Shown: positions 15,101-22,449 of the stretch, piece after piece
Layout: the number at the start of each line of letters is the position of its first letter
How positions within the stretch are numbered: the first letter of the stretch is position 1
Assembly: GCA_019423005.1 (NCBI GenBank)
Contig: JAHZCF010000099.1
Span: 1 to 22,994, forward strand
Direction of reading: 5' to 3'
Length of the DNA stretch: 22,994 bases
Source: Haemophilus sp.
GTDB taxonomy: Bacteria; Pseudomonadota; Gammaproteobacteria; Enterobacterales; Pasteurellaceae
Notes under the pieces: generated by a model
What the model saw: only the letters and a program-made list of their open reading frames with translations
Databases searched by the model: none
Told to the model about the DNA's origin: nothing
Program-made: the position numbers and the translations under genes

Positions 15101-16398
15101 TGAAAGCAATCACTTTAGAGCCAATTTCTCGCATTGAAGGTGAGATCAACTTACCTGGCTCGAAAAGTTTATCAAACCGTGCATTATTATTAGCAGCACT
15201 AGCTAAAGGCACCACAACGGTCACTAACCTGTTAGACAGTGATGACATTCGTCATATGCTAAATGCCCTTAAAGCTTTAGGTGTAAATTACCAGCTTTCT
15301 GAAGACAAAACTTGCTGTGAAGTTGAAGGCTTAGGTGGCGCATTTCAGGTTGAAAATGGCTTATCACTGTTTCTAGGCAATGCCGGCACAGCTATGCGCC
15401 CTTTGACGGCAGCGCTTTGTTTAAAAGGTAACACCGAAGGCGAAGTCATTTTGACCGGTGAGCCACGTATGAAAGAACGCCCAATCAAACATTTGGTAGA
15501 TGCACTTCTTCAAGCGGGCGCTGATGTTCGTTATTTAGAAAATGACGGTTATCCACCAGTTGCGATTCGCAATCAAGGGATTAAAGGTGGCATAGTTAAA
15601 ATTGACGGTTCGATTTCTTCTCAATTTTTGACTGCACTTTTAATGGCTGCACCTCTTGCTGAAGGCGATTTAGATATCCATATTGTGGGTGATTTAGTTT
15701 CAAAACCTTATATTGATATCACTCTCGCGATGATGAAAGATTTTGGTGTTTCGGTTGAAAATCAAGATTATCAAGTATTTAAGGTGAAAGGTAACCAATC
15801 CTATGTCTCACCGGGCAAATACATGGTAGAAGGTGATGCGTCATCTGCCTCTTATTTTCTTGCCGCTGCCGCAATTAAAGGCAACGTAAAAGTGACAGGA
15901 ATTGGTAAGCATTCCATTCAAGGTGACCGCCTATTTGCCGATGTGCTAGAAAATATGGGGGCAAAAATCACTTGGGGTGAAGATTTTATTCAGGCAGAAC
16001 AAGCTGAACTCCATGGCATTGATATGGATATGAACCACATTCCTGATGCGGCCATGACGATTGCCACAACTGCCTTATTTGCAAAGGGTGAAACCATTAT
16101 TCGCAATATTTATAACTGGCGAGTGAAAGAAACTGATCGACTTTCAGCTATGGCTGCTGAGTTACGAAAAGTCGGTGCGGAAGTTGAAGAAGGTGAAGAT
16201 TTTATTCGCATTCAACCGCTTGCCCTTTCTCAATTTAAACATGCCGAAATTGAGACCTATAATGATCACCGAATGGCAATGTGCTTTGCGTTGATTGCAT
16301 TATCGGATACCCCCGTCACGATTTTAGATCCAAAATGTACGGCTAAAACCTTCCCAACATTCTTCGAGGAATTTGAGAAATTAAGTGTTAGAAACTAA
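15100..16398 (+). CDS. aroA: 3-phosphoshikimate 1-carboxyvinyltransferase (EPSP synthase)
   Basis: AroA transfers the enolpyruvyl group of PEP to shikimate 3-phosphate, the sixth step of the shikimate pathway. The 432 residues are near the E. coli length (427). The substrate-binding 'LPGSKSLSNRALLLAALAKG' carries Lys22, Ser23 and Arg27. The PEP-site motif LGNAGTAMRP has Gly96, as in glyphosate-sensitive class I enzymes, and EPRMKERPI, 'IPDAAMTIA' with the catalytic Asp, 'NWRVKETDRL' and 'YNDHRMAMCFAL' are all present. It overlaps purU by one base (TAATG), so it depends on purU transcription and translation. Pairing aroA with purU differs from the serC-aroA order of E. coli. Confidence 0.97.
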   Translation: MKAITLEPISRIEGEINLPGSKSLSNRALLLAALAKGTTTVTNLLDSDDIRHMLNALKALGVNYQLSEDKTCCEVEGLGGAFQVENGLSLFLGNAGTAMRPLTAALCLKGNTEGEVILTGEPRMKERPIKHLVDALLQAGADVRYLENDGYPPVAIRNQGIKGGIVKIDGSISSQFLTALLMAAPLAEGDLDIHIVGDLVSKPYIDITLAMMKDFGVSVENQDYQVFKVKGNQSYVSPGKYMVEGDASSASYFLAAAAIKGNVKVTGIGKHSIQGDRLFADVLENMGAKITWGEDFIQAEQAELHGIDMDMNHIPDAAMTIATTALFAKGETIIRNIYNWRVKETDRLSAMAAELRKVGAEVEEGEDFIRIQPLALSQFKHAEIETYNDHRMAMCFALIALSDTPVTILDPKCTAKTFPTFFEEFEKLSVRN

Positions 16399-16403
16399 AT
16401 CTC

Positions 16404-16434
16404 TTAAACAAAAAGCACCGAATGCTCGGTGCTT
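16404..16434. terminator. Terminator between aroA and folE
   Basis: Arms AAGCACCGA (16413-16421) and TCGGTGCTT (16426-16434) with loop ATGC. The T-rich tail (TTTGTTTAAG) follows on the minus strand, so it is mainly the folE terminator; the + strand side lacks a T run. Confidence 0.8.
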
Positions 16435-16441
16435 CTGCTCA

Positions 16442-17098
16442 TTACTTCTGAATGGAGGATAAAAATTCTTTTCGGGTTTCGCGATCTTCTAAAAAGACCC
16501 CGCCATAGGCTGATGTCACAGTATAACTATGAGTATCTTTTACCCCGCGCGCTTTCACACAGAAATGTGTCGCTTTCACATAAACTGCCACATCATCGGT
16601 TTCTAAAATGGTTTGAAATGCCGTTAAAAGCTGTTCGGTTAAACGCTCTTGTACTTGTGGACGTTGCGCAAAAAACGCCACAATGCGATTGATTTTAGAC
16701 AAGCCAATCACCCAATCTTTTGGATAATATGCCACAGCAACATTGCCATCAATCGTCACAAAATGATGTTCGCAAGTACTGGTTAAGGTGATGTCATTCA
16801 CTTGCACCATTTCGCTCACTTTCATTTGGTTTTTGATTTTTGTCATTTTCGGGAAATTGGCATAATCCATTCCACTGAAAATTTCATCAATAAACATTTT
16901 AGCTAAGCGATTTGGTGTTTCTTCTAGGCTATCATCACGTAGATCTAACCCAATCAATTTCATCACTTCACGCATATGCGAAGCAATCGCCACACGGCGC
17001 TCATCTTTACATTGAGTCGGATCAATCATTGGTGTTTCGATGCCTTTGGCAACCAAGGCTCGGCGGACATTTTCCGCATCAGGTGAAATCGCGTTCAT
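16442..17098 (-). CDS. folE: GTP cyclohydrolase I
   Basis: FolE converts GTP to 7,8-dihydroneopterin triphosphate, the first step of tetrahydrofolate synthesis. The 218 residues (E. coli 222) contain the zinc ligands Cys109 and His112 (TSTCEHHF) and Cys180 (THFCVKARG), one residue behind the E. coli positions. The GTP-binding segments 'VIGLSKINRIV' and 'FAQRPQVQERLTEQL' are also present, so this is the zinc-dependent FolE type. GGAAAG precedes the ATG. It is divergent from moeA across 155 bp. Both products begin from pterin-type chemistry (folate, molybdopterin cofactor), but the adjacency may be chance. Confidence 0.96.
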   Translation of the reverse strand: MNAISPDAENVRRALVAKGIETPMIDPTQCKDERRVAIASHMREVMKLIGLDLRDDSLEETPNRLAKMFIDEIFSGMDYANFPKMTKIKNQMKVSEMVQVNDITLTSTCEHHFVTIDGNVAVAYYPKDWVIGLSKINRIVAFFAQRPQVQERLTEQLLTAFQTILETDDVAVYVKATHFCVKARGVKDTHSYTVTSAYGGVFLEDRETRKEFLSSIQK

Positions 17099-17253
17099 TC
17101 ACTTTCCATTTATAAAAAAATAATGCGGCATTTTAGCAAAAGATGAATTATTCGTAAAATGCGAAAAATCACCCTAATTTATTAATTTCCTTCATATTGT
17201 ATTTCGGGCTACAATATATCCACTTTTATTTCGCTCAACCCAAAGGATTGATT

Positions 17254-18471
17254 ATGTTGCCACTTGAAGATGCCTTGGCGCAAATGCTCAACCAACTTCC
17301 CTTCCCAACAAAAACTGAAACTCTGGCTTTAACTGAAGCCGCTGATCGTGTCTGTGCGGAAGATGTGATTTCTCCGATTAACGTGCCTTCTTTTGATAAC
17401 TCCGCGATGGATGGCTATGCTGTTCGTTTAGCCGATTTACAGCAATCCATGACGCTTTCTGTCGCAGGAAAATCCTTTGCAGGTAATCCGTTTCAAGGGG
17501 AATGGGGAGCACAAAGTGCGGTCAGAATTATGACGGGTGCGATGATTCCTGAAGGTGCTGATGCGGTGGTTATGCAAGAAGATGTCACCGTTAATGAAGA
17601 TGGAACTGTGACTTTTTCCGCATTACCAAAAGCCAATCAAAATATCCGTCGTATTGGTGAGGATGTGAAAAAAGGTGATGTGGTATTACATCAAGGGGAT
17701 GAGTTAAATGCCGTTTCTTTGCCTTTACTTGCATCATTAGGCATTGCTGAAGTCAAAGCATATCCACGCTTAAAAGTGGCTGTGCTTTCAACGGGTGATG
17801 AATTAGTGCCTGTTGGCAAACCATTAGAAGCGGGACAAATCTACGATACCAACCGTTTCACCGTCAAATTAATGCTTGAAAAGTTAAATTGTGACGTGCT
17901 CGATTTCGGTATTCTGCCGGATAACCAAGCTGAATTTGAAGCCGCTTTTGTGAAAGCACAAGCTCAGGCAGATCTTGTGATCACAAGCGGTGGCGTTTCG
18001 GTGGGTGAGGCTGATTTCACGAAAACTGTGTTAGAAAAAGTAGGCCAAGTGAATTTCTGGAAAATTGCGATGAAACCCGGCAAGCCATTTGCATTTGGTA
18101 AATTAGAAAATGCTTGGTTCTGCGGTTTACCCGGCAATCCGGTCTCTGCATTAGTGACATTCTATCAATTGGTTCAACCGGCTATCGCTAAATTAAGCGG
18201 TAAAAAACACCCGAAAAAACAACCGCACTTTCAAGCGATTGCCCAAACTAATTTGAAAAAAGCGCCTGGCCGTTTAGATTTCCAACGTGGTTTCTATCAA
18301 ATTAATGAAAATGGTCAACTTGAAGTGCATCCAGTGGGTTTCCAAGGCTCGCATTTATTCAGTTCTTTTGTGAAAAGTAACTGTTTTATTCGCCTCGAAA
18401 AAGATCGCGGCAATGTGGCTGCAGGCGAAATCGTTACCATTGAACCGTTTAATCACCTATTGGGGCAATAA
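17254..18471 (+). CDS. moeA: Molybdopterin molybdenumtransferase MoeA
   Basis: MoeA inserts molybdate into adenylated molybdopterin to give the active molybdenum cofactor. The start is the ATG at 17254, which has AAGGA eight bases upstream; the open frame extends to 17197 but that part is a leader. The 405 residues carry the hallmark DNSAMDGYAVR (48-58), 'RIMTGAMIPEGADAVVMQED' (91-110), STGDELV (179-185), 'SGGVSVGEADFTK' (245-257), KPGKPFAFG and LPGNPVSALVTF. All conserved acidic active-site residues I looked for are present. An exact uptake sequence inside (17514) encodes part of 'QSAVRI'. A TACAAT -10-like hexamer at 17210 may belong to its promoter. It overlaps moeB by one base. Confidence 0.96.
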   Translation: MLPLEDALAQMLNQLPFPTKTETLALTEAADRVCAEDVISPINVPSFDNSAMDGYAVRLADLQQSMTLSVAGKSFAGNPFQGEWGAQSAVRIMTGAMIPEGADAVVMQEDVTVNEDGTVTFSALPKANQNIRRIGEDVKKGDVVLHQGDELNAVSLPLLASLGIAEVKAYPRLKVAVLSTGDELVPVGKPLEAGQIYDTNRFTVKLMLEKLNCDVLDFGILPDNQAEFEAAFVKAQAQADLVITSGGVSVGEADFTKTVLEKVGQVNFWKIAMKPGKPFAFGKLENAWFCGLPGNPVSALVTFYQLVQPAIAKLSGKKHPKKQPHFQAIAQTNLKKAPGRLDFQRGFYQINENGQLEVHPVGFQGSHLFSSFVKSNCFIRLEKDRGNVAAGEIVTIEPFNHLLGQ

Positions 18472-19193
18472 TGGCTGAATTAAGCTACGAAGAAGAACTA
18501 CGCTATAACCGCCAAATCATCTTAAAAGCAGTCGATTTTGACGGACAAGAAAAGCTGAAAGACAGCCGAATGTTAATTGTCGGTCTGGGCGGTTTAGGCT
18601 GTGCGGCAAGTCAATATCTTGCCGCCGCTGGTGTGGGTCATTTAACTTTGTTGGATTTTGACACGGTATCGCTTTCTAATTTGCAACGTCAGGTATTACA
18701 TACCGATAGCCGATTAAATATGCCTAAAGTGGAATCGGCAAAAATCGCGTTGCAACAGATTAATCCTCATGTCGAAATTGAAACCATCAATGCACAACTT
18801 TCCGAAGAAAAACTCGCGGAAATCATACCGCACTTTGATGTGATATTAGATTGTACCGATAACGTGGATATTCGTAATGCGCTCGATCGTGGTTGTGAGA
18901 AAGCGAAGATCCCGCTAATTTCAGGTGCGGCGATCCGTTTAGAAGGGCAAGTTTCTGTCTTTACTTATGAACCCAATACTCCAACCTATCGCCAGCTTAG
19001 CCAGCTCTTTGGGCAAAATGTTTTAAGTTGTGTAGAAGCAGGCGTACTAGCGCCAATTGTGGGCGTTGTTGGTTCTATTCAAGCCTTAGAAGCCATCAAA
19101 GTGCGGTTAAAAATCGGTTCAAATTTATGCGGACGCTTGTTGTTGATCGATGGATTAACCATGCGTATCCGAGAAATGAAATTACCCGTCTAA
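18471..19193 (+). CDS. moeB: Molybdopterin-synthase adenylyltransferase MoeB, zinc site missing
   Basis: MoeB adenylates the C-terminal Gly-Gly of MoaD so that it can receive sulfur for molybdopterin synthesis. The ATP-binding GLGGLG (38-43), the 'SNLQRQVLH' arginine segment and the essential Asp130 (DCTDN) are intact, as is Cys187. The four cysteines that hold structural zinc in E. coli MoeB are all absent: positions 172 and 175 are Thr and Gln ('TPTYRQLS'), and the protein ends at residue 240 with KLPV, before the C-terminal CxxC. The length (240 against 249) and a good terminator right behind the stop argue against a sequencing frameshift. The start overlaps the moeA stop in TAATG. Confidence 0.94.
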   Translation: MAELSYEEELRYNRQIILKAVDFDGQEKLKDSRMLIVGLGGLGCAASQYLAAAGVGHLTLLDFDTVSLSNLQRQVLHTDSRLNMPKVESAKIALQQINPHVEIETINAQLSEEKLAEIIPHFDVILDCTDNVDIRNALDRGCEKAKIPLISGAAIRLEGQVSVFTYEPNTPTYRQLSQLFGQNVLSCVEAGVLAPIVGVVGSIQALEAIKVRLKIGSNLCGRLLLIDGLTMRIREMKLPV

Positions 19194-19199
19194 TAGTTT

Positions 19200-19226
19200 G
19201 GACAGACATCAAGTCTGTCCTTTTCT
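19200..19226 (+). terminator. moeB terminator
   Basis: Arms GGACAGAC (19200-19207) and GTCTGTCC (19213-19220) with loop ATCAA, followed by TTTTCTC. It lies seven bases after the moeB stop. Confidence 0.8.
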
Positions 19227-19262
19227 CAAATTACCCACAAATAATTATCTCTTCCCTCGTGC

Positions 19263-19309
19263 ATTGTCAAAAAACAAATGCTATTATTTCGCTCGACAAT
19301 TCATTTGTC
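19263..19309 (+). other. Interlocking inverted repeats, possible pseudoknot, upstream of yedE
   Basis: ATTGTC (19263-19268) is complementary to GACAAT (19295-19300), and ACAAATG (19274-19280) is complementary to CATTTGT (19302-19308). The pairs cross each other in the order expected of an H-type pseudoknot. GACAA can alternatively pair with TTGTC at 19305-19309. No promoter is assigned, so whether it is transcribed is unknown. Confidence 0.3.
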
Positions 19310-19414
19310 TTATATCGCAAGTTTTGTGTATAGGAAAATGGCAGACACTTCAAAATATCTTCATTTTATACCTCACTTGCAAATCATCATTTCAATTTAA
19401 GGATTTATTCACTA

Positions 19415-20638
19415 ATGAAAGAGATTTTGCAGCAATTCAAACAAAATTATCTGATCAAATATTGGAATCCTGTCGCTGCAGTTATTGCCGCAGGGTTGAT
19501 TTCCGCTTATTACTTTGGTGTAACCGGCACTTATTGGGCGGTTACCGGGGAATTTACTCGTTGGGGTGGCCATGCTTTACAAGCATTAGGCGTGGATGTC
19601 TCCGAATGGAGTTATTATAAAATTATCGGTATGCAAGGCACGATCTTCACCCGTATTGATGGTGTAATGATCTTAGGCATGTTCGCCGGTTGTATTTCTG
19701 CTGCACTTTGGGCAAATAATGTGAAATGGCGTAACCAGCCACACAAACGCCGTATTGTTCAAGCTCTCATTGGTGGTGCATTAGCTGGTTTCGGTGCTCG
19801 TTTAGCGATGGGCTGTAACCTTGCTTCCCTCTTTACTGGTATCCCACAATTTTCTGTTCACGCTTGGTTCTTTACCATTGCGACTGCTGTAGGTACTTAT
19901 GCAGGGGTAAAAGTGACCTTACTACCGATGTTTCGCGTGAAATTAGAATTGAAAAAAGGCGCAGCAAAATTACAAGAAACAGACCCGAAACAAGCAAGTC
20001 GTCGTTTTTGGATTGGTATGGTTGTCTTTTTTGCCTATCTTATCGCTTCCCTTTATGTGATGACAAACTCCGTCAAACTGGGGTTTGCTATGCTTTGTGG
20101 TTTAGCATTTGGCTTATTAATTGAACGAGCTCAAATCTGCTTTACTTCTGCCTTCCGTGACTTGTGGGTAACGGGCCGTGCTTATATGGCAAAAGCGATT
20201 ATCTTCGGTATTATCGTAGGCACGCTTGGTGTGTTTAGCTATATTCAATTAGGTGTGCCGGCTAAAATCATGTGGGCAGGCCCAAATGCCATTATCGGTG
20301 GTTTATTATTCGGTTTCGGTATTGTGTTAGCGGGTGGATGTGAAACCGGTTGGATGTATCGTTCAATGGAAGGTCAAGTTCACTTTATGTGGGTGGGCTT
20401 AGGCAATGTTATCGGTTCAACCTATTTAGCCTATGCATGGGACGATCTTGCACCAGTGCTCGCATTAGATTACGAAAAACTTAACTTATTGAAATCCTTT
20501 GGCCCTGTTGGCGGTTTATTAGTGAATTATGGCTTACTTATTCTTTGCTTAATCGCTGTCGTTTGGTGGGAACATCACTTCTTGAAAAAGGCTAAAGCAA
20601 AAATTTCGGCAGCAAATCCACAAGCTTGTGGTTGCTAA
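19415..20638 (+). CDS. yedE: YedE/FdhT-type membrane transporter (YeeE/YedE family)
   Basis: A 407-residue inner-membrane protein of the YeeE/YedE family; relatives carry thiosulfate (TsuA), and the YedE/FdhT branch is linked to selenium use and formate dehydrogenase. About ten hydrophobic segments form two similar halves. Each half has a cysteine in a GC motif: 'FAGCISAAL' (Cys93) and 'LAMGCNLASLF' (Cys134), against 'RAQICFTSAF' (Cys242) and 'LAGGCETGWMYR' (Cys309). This matches the conserved cysteine relay of the family. The tail ends in CGC. A TAAGGA site lies about 11 bases before the ATG. It is followed after 42 bases by yedF, the usual partner. The substrate (a selenium or sulfur compound) is inferred. 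Confidence 0.88.
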   Translation: MKEILQQFKQNYLIKYWNPVAAVIAAGLISAYYFGVTGTYWAVTGEFTRWGGHALQALGVDVSEWSYYKIIGMQGTIFTRIDGVMILGMFAGCISAALWANNVKWRNQPHKRRIVQALIGGALAGFGARLAMGCNLASLFTGIPQFSVHAWFFTIATAVGTYAGVKVTLLPMFRVKLELKKGAAKLQETDPKQASRRFWIGMVVFFAYLIASLYVMTNSVKLGFAMLCGLAFGLLIERAQICFTSAFRDLWVTGRAYMAKAIIFGIIVGTLGVFSYIQLGVPAKIMWAGPNAIIGGLLFGFGIVLAGGCETGWMYRSMEGQVHFMWVGLGNVIGSTYLAYAWDDLAPVLALDYEKLNLLKSFGPVGGLLVNYGLLILCLIAVVWWEHHFLKKAKAKISAANPQACGC

Positions 20639-20680
20639 TTAAATATTAACGAATTCATTCAAAAAAAAGAGGACATTATT

Positions 20681-20950
20681 ATGGCATTTACCGTTGTTCA
20701 AAAATTAGATAAAGATCCAAAAGACATCACCCCAGATTACACGTTAGATACGCTAGGTGAACCTTGTCCGTATCCAGCAATCGTGATGCTCGAAACCATG
20801 CCGCAATTGCAAAAAGGCGAAATTTTAGAGCTATTAAGTGACTGTGCCCAATCTATCAACAACATTCCTGTTGACACTAAAAACCACGGTTACACACTAT
20901 TAAGCGTGGAACAAGATGGCACTAAATTACGCTATTTGATTCAACGTTAA
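20681..20950 (+). CDS. yedF: YedF, SirA/TusA-like sulfurtransferase family protein
   Basis: An 89-residue soluble protein of the TusA/SirA fold. The family CPxP motif is in 'GEPCPYPAIVMLETMP' with the presumed reactive Cys29. 'LLSDCAQSINNIPVDTKNHGYTLLSVEQDG' and the end 'RYLIQR' closely match E. coli YedF (77 residues); the extra length is an N-terminal extension of about 11 residues. GAGG lies eight to nine bases before the ATG. It probably receives or hands on reactive sulfur or selenium from the YedE transporter, and the moeA-moeB genes upstream fit a shared use in formate dehydrogenase. That role is inference; the family assignment is firm. Confidence 0.92.
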   Translation: MAFTVVQKLDKDPKDITPDYTLDTLGEPCPYPAIVMLETMPQLQKGEILELLSDCAQSINNIPVDTKNHGYTLLSVEQDGTKLRYLIQR

Positions 20951-20953
20951 TGT

Positions 20954-20987
20954 AAAAAATGCGGTCAAATTTGACCGTACTTTTTTT
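20954..20987 (+). terminator. yedF terminator, from a worn inverted uptake-sequence pair
   Basis: AAATGCGGTCAAA faces TTTGACCGTACTT. The stem has one G-T pair and one A-C mismatch and is followed by seven T. Each arm is one base away from the exact uptake sequence, so the structure survives while both uptake signals are lost. Confidence 0.75.
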
Positions 20988-21073
20988 ATAAAATTTTTGT
21001 ATGCTATGTTAAATATAAACGCATCTGAATAATTAATTTTTAAGCTGAGTGATTTTACTTTTAAAGTGATAAG

Positions 21074-21433
21074 TCAATTTATTAAAAAGCTTTCATTATT
21101 AACTATTTTATTCACAAGGTATGTCACACTCTCATCATCTTGTCTATCAAACTCATAAATGAAGTTATGTAAAAAATTACTTAATGGGTAATTATATTTA
21201 TACGCCAATAGCGATAAATCATTTTGAATCTTGAATAAGCTATAAATGGGGCTACTATCTTGGGTATTTCTTACTTCAATTATGAATTTTTGAATCTCTT
21301 CCTCATATTCAAATAAAATTCTATCAATCTGAATTCTAGAATTAGAAAAAAAATCTAATAATTCAATTAAAACATCATGTTTAATACTCATATCATTTCT
21401 TACACTATTATTAAGATTTTTATATTCTGTCAT
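21074..21433 (-). CDS. Hypothetical protein, small and AT-rich
   Basis: I do not recognise this 119-residue protein. It is soluble and acidic, probably mostly helical ('DVLIELLDFFSNSRIQIDRILFEYEEEIQKF'), without cysteines, signal peptide or membrane segment. No Shine-Dalgarno sequence precedes the ATG at 21433. The ATG at 21391 (starting MSIKHDVL) has a purine-rich AAGAA upstream and may be the true start, giving 105 residues. The DNA is more AT-rich than the genes to the left. It sits downstream of two genes for exported proteins on the same strand. Size and composition would suit an immunity or small regulatory protein, but nothing shows this. Confidence 0.6.
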   Translation of the reverse strand: MTEYKNLNNSVRNDMSIKHDVLIELLDFFSNSRIQIDRILFEYEEEIQKFIIEVRNTQDSSPIYSLFKIQNDLSLLAYKYNYPLSNFLHNFIYEFDRQDDESVTYLVNKIVNNESFLIN

Positions 21434-21524
21434 AACATTAAAAACCGCACTTTGTATGTTGTAGTTGAAAAACTTCTGACAAGAAAAATGAACTTATTTC
21501 AACTGTCATCTCTTACATTGAATC

Positions 21525-22364
21525 CTATTCATAATACTCATATTGATAAGTCTTTTTAGTTTTCCATACATCATCTTTGTTATAGATTATCTCTTCAATA
21601 ACATTGCCATGTTTATCAAATTGATATGATACGGTTATCCAGTTGATGCGTTTTCCAACGCCAAAAATTTCACTTTTTAATAAGCGATGATTTTTATCAA
21701 AATAATTTTTCACACTATTGATAAAAACGTTTAAAGATTCGGTAAATGAACCATCATTTTCGTAATGATAAGTATCGCAATCTCTTTCTACATTATCTTC
21801 AATACGACATATTTTGCTCAGTTTACCATTCTCATAGTCGTATTTTTTTATATCTGATGTTGTTTTATTCTCTACATCATAATCTTGAGTTTTGAGCAAA
21901 GTACCCGCTTTATCATAAAAATGTTCTTTATATGAGGATGAAAAATCTGGTATGTCCTTATATTCCACAAACTGCACCACGCCACTACCATCTGGATTAT
22001 CTACATAACGATAAAATTTGCTAAATGTTTTCAGCTCTGGATTAGTTTCAGTCACATTATCATCCTGAATTTCCAATACTCGATTTTGAGCATCATACTT
22101 ATAGTTGCGAATCGTGATCCGTTCTTTATCAAAAATAACGCCCTGTTCCTTTTCTTTTATCAAAAAGCCTTGTTCGTTATAAAAGCGATCCAGATAACTT
22201 ACTGTCCCATTATCGGGCAAGGCTGAATTACCTTCTTCCTTAGATTTAATCGACTTAACTTTTCCTTGCAAATGATGTTTTGTCCAGTCATTCTCAATTG
22301 GAAATAATGCGAAAGCAGAAGTTGAAAAAGAAAAAAGCAATAAGAAAAATAAGGATTTATTCAT
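21525..22364 (-). CDS. Exported protein with YD-like repeats, function unknown
   Basis: This 279-residue protein begins with a clear signal peptide (hydrophobic core LFFLLLFSFSTS, cleavage likely after SAFA at residue 19). The mature part has about seven copies of an aromatic/Asp/Gly pattern: 'FYNEQGFLIKE' (61), 'YKYDAQNRVLEIQ' (88), 'FYDKAGTLLKTQ' (149), 'YDYENGKLSKI' (175), 'YHYENDGSFTES' (199), 'YFDKNHRLLKSE' (221) and 'YQFDKHGNVIEE' (247). The spacing is near 22-27 residues except for one gap. This resembles the YD repeats of RHS-type proteins, at much smaller scale and without a toxin domain. Two cysteines (186 and 196) could form a disulfide. AAGAGA precedes the ATG. It is likely periplasmic or surface-exposed. 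Confidence 0.75.
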   Translation of the reverse strand: MNKSLFFLLLFSFSTSAFALFPIENDWTKHHLQGKVKSIKSKEEGNSALPDNGTVSYLDRFYNEQGFLIKEKEQGVIFDKERITIRNYKYDAQNRVLEIQDDNVTETNPELKTFSKFYRYVDNPDGSGVVQFVEYKDIPDFSSSYKEHFYDKAGTLLKTQDYDVENKTTSDIKKYDYENGKLSKICRIEDNVERDCDTYHYENDGSFTESLNVFINSVKNYFDKNHRLLKSEIFGVGKRINWITVSYQFDKHGNVIEEIIYNKDDVWKTKKTYQYEYYE

Positions 22365-22449
22365 AAAATTCTCTTTAAAAATTAAATACTGAATGATTCT
22401 AAATAATTACAAGAAAAATTCAATAAACGAAAATTGTACTACCTAATAC

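Noticed and set aside
18471..19193. moeB as a pseudogene because of its missing cysteines
   Set aside because: The catalytic residues, start coupling to moeA, intact frame and adjacent terminator all indicate a working gene.
19028..19620. Overlapping frames of 101 and 140 codons after moeB
   Set aside because: They are out-of-frame readings of moeB and yedE joined across the intergenic region, and run through the terminator.
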